Below, piece after piece: positions 8,174-12,258 of a stretch of 12,258 nucleotides of DNA. The translations under genes were made by a program, and so were the position numbers. Source of the stretch: an uncultured Prevotella sp. (GTDB lineage Bacteria; Bacteroidota; Bacteroidia; Bacteroidales; Bacteroidaceae); the NCBI GenBank assembly GCA_934183135.1, contig CAKPRX010000066.1, positions 1 to 12,258 on the forward strand, in the 5' to 3' direction. The notes below the pieces were generated by a model that saw only the letters and a list, made by a program, of their open reading frames with translations, did no database searches and had not been told where the DNA came from. The stretch's first letter is position 1; each line of letters begins with the position of its first letter.

Positions 8174-8272
8174 TGCCGTCTGGGCGATTATCCCCATGAG
8201 CGGGGCACGGCAGTCGGTAGATGCCCTGCTCTGGGCGGTCATCGCGGCCCCCCGGAACATCCCCGTTTTTTT
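8174..8272. other. GC-rich, hairpin-prone non-coding block
   Basis: This lies in the 347-base divergent gap between metF (8075) and rfbC (8423). TGCCGT (8174-8179) pairs with ACGGCA (8207-8212) around an inner CCCC/GGGG stem (8192-8195 with 8202-8205). GAT-GCCC (8220-8226) pairs with GGGC-ATC (8233-8243, bulge of four). CCCCG (8261-8265), complementary to CGGGG at 8201-8205, runs into seven T residues (8266-8272). It differs sharply in composition from its AT-rich flanks. No riboswitch consensus is recognised and neither predicted promoter transcribes it. Confidence 0.5.
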
Positions 8273-8336
8273 ATTTTCTGTTAACTTATGGGCCAAAAAA
8301 AACCGTTATTTATGCCCTGTTGTCTTTTTTTATCTT

Positions 8337-8344
8337 TACCTTTG
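8337..8344 (+). promoter_or_regulatory. Putative rfbC operon promoter, -7 element
   Basis: TACCTTTG matches TAnnTTTG exactly. No TTTG lies at the right distance upstream; the -33 region is T-rich but imperfect. Transcription would start near 8351, giving a leader of about 70 bases that contains competing TGTCA/TGACA repeats. Confidence 0.55.
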
Positions 8345-8350
8345 CATTAA

Positions 8351-8381
8351 TGTCATAAATACTGACAAGTCACTATTGTCA
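8351..8381 (+). promoter_or_regulatory. Competing inverted repeats in the rfbC leader
   Basis: Three arms lie in a row: TGTCA (8351-8355), TGACAA (8363-8368) and TTGTCA (8376-8381). The middle arm can pair with either neighbour across a 7-base gap. They could form alternative weak RNA hairpins or be half-sites for a regulator at the start of the rfbC transcript. No T-run follows, so this is not a simple terminator. Confidence 0.4.
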
Positions 8382-8422
8382 CATATATAATATATAGGAA
8401 AGAGGACACAACAGATACGACT

Positions 8423-8971
8423 ATGGAATATATCAAGACGCCCATCGATGGCGTATATATCATCCGCCCCAAGGTCTTTGCCGATGCCCGCGGCTACTTC
8501 TTTGAAGCCTGGAAGCAGGACGAGTTCGAAAAACACGTGGGCCATGTCAATTTTGTACAGGACAACGAGTCACGGTCAAGCTATGGTGTACTGCGCGGCC
8601 TCCATTACCAGGAGGGTGGTTACTCCCAGGCCAAGCTGGTACGTGTTATCCGTGGCCGCGTGCTCGACGTGGCTGTCGATTTGCGTCAGAGCTCGCCTAC
8701 CTTTGGCCAGCACGTCATGGTCGAGCTGAGCGAGGACAACAAGAACCAGCTCTTCATCCCCCGCGGCTTTGCCCACGGTTTCCTGGTGCTGAGCGACGAC
8801 GCCATCTTTACCTATAAGGTCGACAATGTGTATGCCCCCGAGCACGAAGCGAGCATCCGGTGGGATGACGACACCCTTGGCATCCAGTGGCCCATTGACC
8901 GCGACCGTGTCGTTACCAGTCCCAAGGACTTGAAGGGCAAGAGATTTAACGAAGCTAAACTTTTTGAATAA
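8423..8971 (+). CDS. rfbC: dTDP-4-dehydrorhamnose 3,5-epimerase
   Basis: Converts dTDP-4-keto-6-deoxyglucose to dTDP-4-keto-L-rhamnose, the third step of dTDP-L-rhamnose synthesis; cytosolic. The 182 residues are the normal RmlC length and show its cupin fold. R58 and the catalytic base H61 lie in GVLRGLHYQ (55-63). KLVRVIRGRVLDVAVDLR (71-88) and FIPRGFAHGF (111-120) are family signatures, Y131 lies in the position of the catalytic Tyr, and D169 completes the active site. It is the first gene of an operon and its stop overlaps the ugd start by one base (TAATG). The other rhamnose genes (rfbA, rfbB, rfbD) are not in the window, so it is an orphan here. A related epimerase acting on another dTDP sugar cannot be excluded. 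Confidence 0.96.
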   Translation: MEYIKTPIDGVYIIRPKVFADARGYFFEAWKQDEFEKHVGHVNFVQDNESRSSYGVLRGLHYQEGGYSQAKLVRVIRGRVLDVAVDLRQSSPTFGQHVMVELSEDNKNQLFIPRGFAHGFLVLSDDAIFTYKVDNVYAPEHEASIRWDDDTLGIQWPIDRDRVVTSPKDLKGKRFNEAKLFE

Positions 8972-10287
8972 TGAATATAGCAATAGTAGGAACAGGCTAC
9001 GTGGGCCTGGTATCAGGAGCCTGTTTCGCCGAGACGGGGGCCATCGTTACCTGTGTAGATGTAGATGCTAAGAAGGTAGAGTGCCTCAAGGCTGGGCAGA
9101 TACCCATCTATGAGCCTGGGCTTGACGAGCTGGTTACCAGGAATGTAAAGGCTGGCAGACTCAAGTTTACCACCTCGCTGGCCGATGTGCTCAACGACCA
9201 GCAGATAGTATTCTCGGCTGTAGGTACGCCCCCCGATGAGGACGGCAGTGCCGACCTGAGATACGTGCTGCAGGTGGCCCAGACCATAGGCGACAACCTG
9301 AACCACTATATGGTGGTGGTAACCAAGAGTACCGTACCCGTGGGCACGGCCAAGAAGGTACGCGCCACGATACAGGCTGCCCTGGACCGCCGTGGGGTCG
9401 ACATAGAGTTTGACGTGGCCAGCAATCCTGAGTTTCTGAAGGAGGGCAGCGCCATCAAGGACTTTATGAGTCCAGACCGAGTGGTGGTGGGTGTCGAGAG
9501 CGACCGTGCCAAGGAGATGCTGACCCGCTTATACAAGCCCTTCCTTCTCAATAACTTCCGCGTTATATTCATGGATATTCCCAGCGCCGAGATGACCAAG
9601 TACGCAGCTAACTCCATGCTGGCCACGCGTATCTCCTTTATGAACGACATAGCCAACCTGTGCGAGCGGGTGGGTGCCGATGTCAATATGGTACGTGCTG
9701 GCGTGGGAAGTGATACCCGCATAGGGCGCAAGTTTCTCTATGCAGGCTGCGGGTACGGCGGCAGCTGTTTCCCGAAAGACGTTAAGGCGCTCATCAAGAC
9801 TGCCGATGACAACGGCTACTCCATGGAGGTGCTCAAGGCCGTCGAGCGGGTCAACGCGCAGCAGAAGAACGTGCTGTTTGACAAGCTCAGCAACCTGTTG
9901 GGGGCTGGGGCGCTCAAGGGCATAACCGTGGCCCTGTGGGGACTGGCTTTCAAGCCCGAAACCGACGATATGCGCGAGTCTACGGCCCTGGTTGTCATCC
10001 AGCGGCTGCTCGATGCGGGCTGCAAGATACGCGTGTACGACCCTGTGGCCATGGACGAGTGCCGCCGCCGTATTGGCGATGTGGTTACCTACACCCGCGA
10101 CATGTACGACGCAGCCAACGGTGCCGATGCTCTGATGCTCCTCACCGAGTGGAAGGAGTTCCGCCTGCCTAACTGGGACATCGTGGGAAAGATTATGAAC
10201 CGGCGTATCGTGCTCGATGGCCGCAACATCTACGACGCTGACGAGCTGGCAGCTGCCGGGTTTACCTACCATTGTATAGGACGATGA
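8971..10287 (+). CDS. ugd: UDP-glucose 6-dehydrogenase
   Basis: Oxidises UDP-glucose twice with NAD+ to UDP-glucuronate, a precursor for capsule and other surface glycans; cytosolic. The 438 residues match the bacterial form. The N-terminal NAD domain opens at residue 1 with the dinucleotide signature GTGYVG (7-12). NPEFLKEG (152-159) carries the glutamates E154 and E158. K210 and N214 lie in TKYAANSMLA, and the catalytic cysteine C266 and D270 lie in GGSCFPKD (263-270). The C-terminal UDP-binding domain includes GLAFKPETDDMRES (324-337). All catalytic residues are present. The start overlaps the rfbC stop, and its own stop overlaps the lipoprotein start (ATGA), pointing to tight translational coupling. 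A UDP-N-acetylmannosamine-type dehydrogenase is less likely given the close match to Ugd motifs. Confidence 0.97.
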   Translation: MNIAIVGTGYVGLVSGACFAETGAIVTCVDVDAKKVECLKAGQIPIYEPGLDELVTRNVKAGRLKFTTSLADVLNDQQIVFSAVGTPPDEDGSADLRYVLQVAQTIGDNLNHYMVVVTKSTVPVGTAKKVRATIQAALDRRGVDIEFDVASNPEFLKEGSAIKDFMSPDRVVVGVESDRAKEMLTRLYKPFLLNNFRVIFMDIPSAEMTKYAANSMLATRISFMNDIANLCERVGADVNMVRAGVGSDTRIGRKFLYAGCGYGGSCFPKDVKALIKTADDNGYSMEVLKAVERVNAQQKNVLFDKLSNLLGAGALKGITVALWGLAFKPETDDMRESTALVVIQRLLDAGCKIRVYDPVAMDECRRRIGDVVTYTRDMYDAANGADALMLLTEWKEFRLPNWDIVGKIMNRRIVLDGRNIYDADELAAAGFTYHCIGR

Positions 10288-11075
10288 GAAAGATAGCCAT
10301 ACTTGTTGCTGCGGTACTGGCTTTCACGGCCTGCCGCAAGGAGACCGGCACGGCATCGGCTCCGGCCGAGGATACGGCAGCCAAGAAGATGCTGCAGGGT
10401 ATCTGGCTCAACGATGACGATGAGGGGGCAGCCTTCAGGGCCAAGGGCGATACCATCTACTATCCCGATACTACCAGTATGCCCGTGTACTTCAAGGTGG
10501 TAGACGACACGCTGGTCTTGCGTGGCGCCAAGGAGGTCAAGTACCACATACTGAAGCAGACGGCCCATCTCTTTGTCTTCGAGAACCAGTCGGGCGACCA
10601 GATACATCTGGTCAAGAGTACCGACCCGTCGGATATGTCATACTTCGGTAACCACCGCACGGTGGCCCTCAACCAGCGCCAGCTCATCAAGCGCGACAGT
10701 GTGGTCGCCGCCGGTAGCCATCATTATCACTACTACGTACAGGTTAACCCCACCACTTACAAGGTGGTCAAGACGTCGTATAACGACGACGGCGTGGCGG
10801 TCGACAACATCTACTACGACAACATCGTACACCTGAGTGTGTACACTGGGGCTGCCTGTCTCTTCTCGAGCGACTTCCGCAAGCGCGATTTCGCAGGACT
10901 GGTGCCCCAGCAGTACTTGTCGCAGAGTGTGCTGAGCGACATCGTGTACTACCAGGCCACGGCGGCGGGCATAGAGTTTGTGGCCTCGCTGGCCATACCC
11001 GACTCGGCGTCGTCATTCCAAATCAAGATAACGATAACGGCTAACGGCAAGAAAAAAATGCAGGTCTTCGGTTAA
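10284..11075 (+). CDS. Putative lipoprotein, DUF4738-like
   Basis: Residues 1-16 form a signal peptide (basic MRK, hydrophobic core) ending in FTAC, so the mature protein should be lipid-modified at C17. The following RKETG is not the acidic motif that sends Bacteroidetes lipoproteins to the cell surface, so a periplasm-facing position is more likely (inference). The remaining 246 residues look beta-rich with many Tyr, Asp and Val; GIWLNDDDEG (39-48) and GDTIYYPD (55-62) recall DUF4738 lipoproteins of Bacteroidales, from memory. Function unknown. A His/Tyr cluster (SHHYHYYVQ, 145-153) stands out. ATG 10284 is chosen over a TTG 12 bases upstream because it gives a clean signal peptide and the 4-base ATGA overlap with ugd. 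It is the last gene of the operon; the last codons lie in the terminator stem. Confidence 0.9.
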   Translation: MRKIAILVAAVLAFTACRKETGTASAPAEDTAAKKMLQGIWLNDDDEGAAFRAKGDTIYYPDTTSMPVYFKVVDDTLVLRGAKEVKYHILKQTAHLFVFENQSGDQIHLVKSTDPSDMSYFGNHRTVALNQRQLIKRDSVVAAGSHHYHYYVQVNPTTYKVVKTSYNDDGVAVDNIYYDNIVHLSVYTGAACLFSSDFRKRDFAGLVPQQYLSQSVLSDIVYYQATAAGIEFVASLAIPDSASSFQIKITITANGKKKMQVFG

Positions 11076-11088
11076 GGGCCTGCATTTT
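11055..11088. terminator. Bidirectional terminator overlapping the lipoprotein 3' end
   Basis: AAAATGCAGG (11055-11064) pairs perfectly with CCTGCATTTT (11079-11088), with CTT/AAG (11066-11068 with 11074-11076) pairing inside. The + strand continues TTTTCTATTTT. The - strand continues into a run of seven T residues (A-run at 11052-11058), so it should also stop the convergent transporter transcript. The left arm and loop encode the last residues and stop of the lipoprotein. Confidence 0.85.
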
Positions 11089-11100
11089 CTATTTTCAGTA

Positions 11101-11122
11101 GGAAGAGCGGTGGCGCTCTCCC
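11101..11122. repeat. Hairpin in the convergent 3' gap
   Basis: AGAGCG (11104-11109) pairs with CGCTCT (11114-11119) around GTGG, and the stem extends by GG/CC past one mismatch. No T-run follows. It lies between the lipoprotein terminator and the transporter stop, so it would be in the 3' untranslated part of the transporter mRNA. Confidence 0.55.
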
Positions 11123-11153
11123 TGACCATCATGTTATTCTTTCTTTGCGGTAC

Positions 11154-11181
11154 GCTGCGGAGCGCGTTTAGGCTCCGCAGC
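11154..11181. repeat. Hairpin holding the transporter stop codon in its loop
   Basis: GCTGCGGAGC (11154-11163) and GCTCCGCAGC (11172-11181) are perfect 10-bp arms with an 8-base loop. On the - strand the loop contains the TAA stop (11168-11170) and the 5' arm encodes the last Cys-Cys-Gly-Ala residues. No T-run follows, so it may act as an RNA-stabilising 3' structure rather than a terminator. Confidence 0.75.
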
Positions 11182-12258
11182 AGAACAAGACTATGAGCTG
11201 TGCCGTAAAGATTCTCAGGAACATACTCAGCGGGTACACGGTAGAGTAGCCCACCGACGGCTCTTCCTTGGAGCATACCGAGTTGGCGTAGGCCAGTGCT
11301 GGTGGGTCGGTGTAGGTACCTGCCAGCATACCCATGATGGTAAAGTAGTTGAACTTGTACTTCAGCCGGGCTATGGTGCCCATTATCAGGATGGGGATGA
11401 TGGTGATGAGGAAGCCCGTGTACACATACTTGAGTCCGTCGCCCTGTACCACGGTGTGCCAGAAACTGGCCCCGGCCTTGATGCCCACGGCGGCTAAGAA
11501 GAGTACCAGTCCTATCTCGCGCAGCATCATGTTGGCCGACGTGGTGGTATAGGTTACCAGTCTGAAGCGGTACCCGAACCGTCCTATCAGGATGGCTATG
11601 ATGAGCGGGCCGCCTGCTATGCCCAGCTTGAGGGGCACGGGCATACCGGGAATGGCTATGGGCAGACTGCCGAACAGTATGCCCACGATGATGCCTATGA
11701 AGATGGTGGCAATGTTGGGCGCGTCGAGTCGTTTTACCGAGTTGCCCATCAGCTCTGCCACGCGGTTCACGTTGTCCTCGGGGCCCACCACCATGATGCG
11801 GTCGCCTACGTGGAAGTGGTGATGCCGGCTGGCAAAGAGGTCCATACCCTGGCGGGTGATACGGGTAACGTTGACCCCGTAGACACTGGAGAAGTGCATC
11901 TTGCCCAGCGTCTTGCCGTTCATGGAGGGGTTGGTTATCACGATACGCTTGGACACCAGCGGCTGTTTCTCATTGTCCTCAGGGAAGGGGGTGTCTACGT
12001 TGGGGCCGATGAAAGCCCGTATGGCCTCGGCGTCGTGTGCGGCACATACGATGCTCAGCTCGTCGTCCATGCTGAGTATCGTGTTCTTGTTGGGGATGCT
12101 TATCTCGCCCTCGTGGAGCAGTCGCGAGCACACGATGTCACGGTTCAGAAACTCAGTTATCTGCTGCAGCTTCTTGCCAGCCAGGTATGCGTTGCTAACC
12201 TTGAGGTGCATCTGGAAGGGCTTCTCATGTGGGTTCTCATTCTCCAGCTCCTGCAGTT
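11168..12258 (-). CDS. AspT/YidE-type transporter with RCK domains (5'-truncated)
   Basis: The visible part is the C-terminal 362 residues; the frame is open to the window edge, so the start and probably about 200 residues (the first membrane block) are missing. Numbering from an internal ATG at 12211, about 1-60 look like the end of a first RCK_C (TrkA-C) domain. Residues about 85-160 form a second one ending HVGDRIMVVG. Then come about six hydrophobic segments: roughly 166-188, 194-211, 229-250, 261-281, 288-306 and 322-344. GTYTDPPALAYANS (298-311) matches the signature of the aspartate:alanine exchanger family. Such proteins are inner-membrane anion or amino-acid exchangers gated by the RCK domains. 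The substrate cannot be read from sequence. A His cluster (RHHHFH, 129-134) lies in the second RCK domain. It runs convergent to the lipoprotein gene. Confidence 0.9.
   Translation of the reverse strand, partial: LQELENENPHEKPFQMHLKVSNAYLAGKKLQQITEFLNRDIVCSRLLHEGEISIPNKNTILSMDDELSIVCAAHDAEAIRAFIGPNVDTPFPEDNEKQPLVSKRIVITNPSMNGKTLGKMHFSSVYGVNVTRITRQGMDLFASRHHHFHVGDRIMVVGPEDNVNRVAELMGNSVKRLDAPNIATIFIGIIVGILFGSLPIAIPGMPVPLKLGIAGGPLIIAILIGRFGYRFRLVTYTTTSANMMLREIGLVLFLAAVGIKAGASFWHTVVQGDGLKYVYTGFLITIIPILIMGTIARLKYKFNYFTIMGMLAGTYTDPPALAYANSVCSKEEPSVGYSTVYPLSMFLRIFTAQLIVLFCCGA

Noticed and set aside
8142..8390. An 82-codon + strand frame with a signal-peptide-like start
   Set aside because: It covers the GC-rich hairpin block, runs through the rfbC -7 element, and lacks a promoter; the hydrophobic stretches reflect T-rich DNA.
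8076..8422. Cobalamin or SAM riboswitch upstream of metF-metH
   Set aside because: Expected because of the B12 and methionine link, but no B12-box or SAM-riboswitch core is visible, and the predicted leader is only about 40 bases.
1..12258. CRISPR array, tRNA/rRNA, insertion sequence, prophage or toxin-antitoxin pair
   Set aside because: No regularly spaced repeats, no tRNA cloverleaf, no transposase or integrase and no paired small genes were seen; composition is even across the coding regions.

Overview
The window looks like an ordinary chromosomal stretch of a member of the Bacteroidales, most likely a Prevotella-like species. The evidence is the promoter type and the gene set. Three promoters match the Bacteroidetes form TTTG-N19-TAnnTTTG exactly. 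Shine-Dalgarno sequences are mostly absent. The gene set (small coiled-coil protein, zapA, rny; metF, metH; rfbC, ugd, small lipoprotein; AspT/YidE-type transporter) is typical of the group. This assignment is inference from memory of the families, not a database result.

Layout, left to right. Positions 1-526 hold no convincing gene. They carry several inverted repeats, two 14-bp palindromes that match the ArgR operator pattern, and two nested promoters. Next, on the + strand, come an unrecognised 208-residue protein (527-1153), then a separately promoted cluster: a 97-residue coiled-coil protein, ZapA and RNase Y (1221-3389). A strong terminator at 3415-3452 separates RNase Y from the convergent metF-metH operon on the - strand (metH 3495-7100, metF 7104-8075). 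The 347-base gap 8076-8422 holds the divergent metF and rfbC promoters and a GC-rich, hairpin-prone block. On the + strand follow rfbC, ugd and a lipoprotein gene (8423-11075), joined by start/stop overlaps of 1 and 4 bases. A hairpin with T-runs on both sides (11055-11088) ends this operon and probably also the convergent transporter gene, which enters from the right edge and is cut off at its 5' end.

How the genes work together. MetF reduces methylene-THF to methyl-THF and MetH uses it to make methionine, so that pair forms the methionine branch of one-carbon metabolism. ZapA stabilises the FtsZ ring. The small coiled-coil protein next to it could be its partner, and RNase Y is the membrane-bound mRNA-decay nuclease transcribed with them. 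RfbC and Ugd make activated sugar precursors (dTDP-rhamnose and UDP-glucuronate pathways) for surface polysaccharide.

I did not find a CRISPR array, a phage, an insertion sequence, a toxin-antitoxin pair, a defence island or an obviously new multi-gene system. The points most worth a second look are the structured leader region 1-480 with paired ArgR-like boxes and overlapping promoters, the uncharacterised protein behind it, the coiled-coil/ZapA/RNase Y linkage, a CxCxHxH insert in MetH, and structured non-coding DNA around rfbC and the transporter 3' end.
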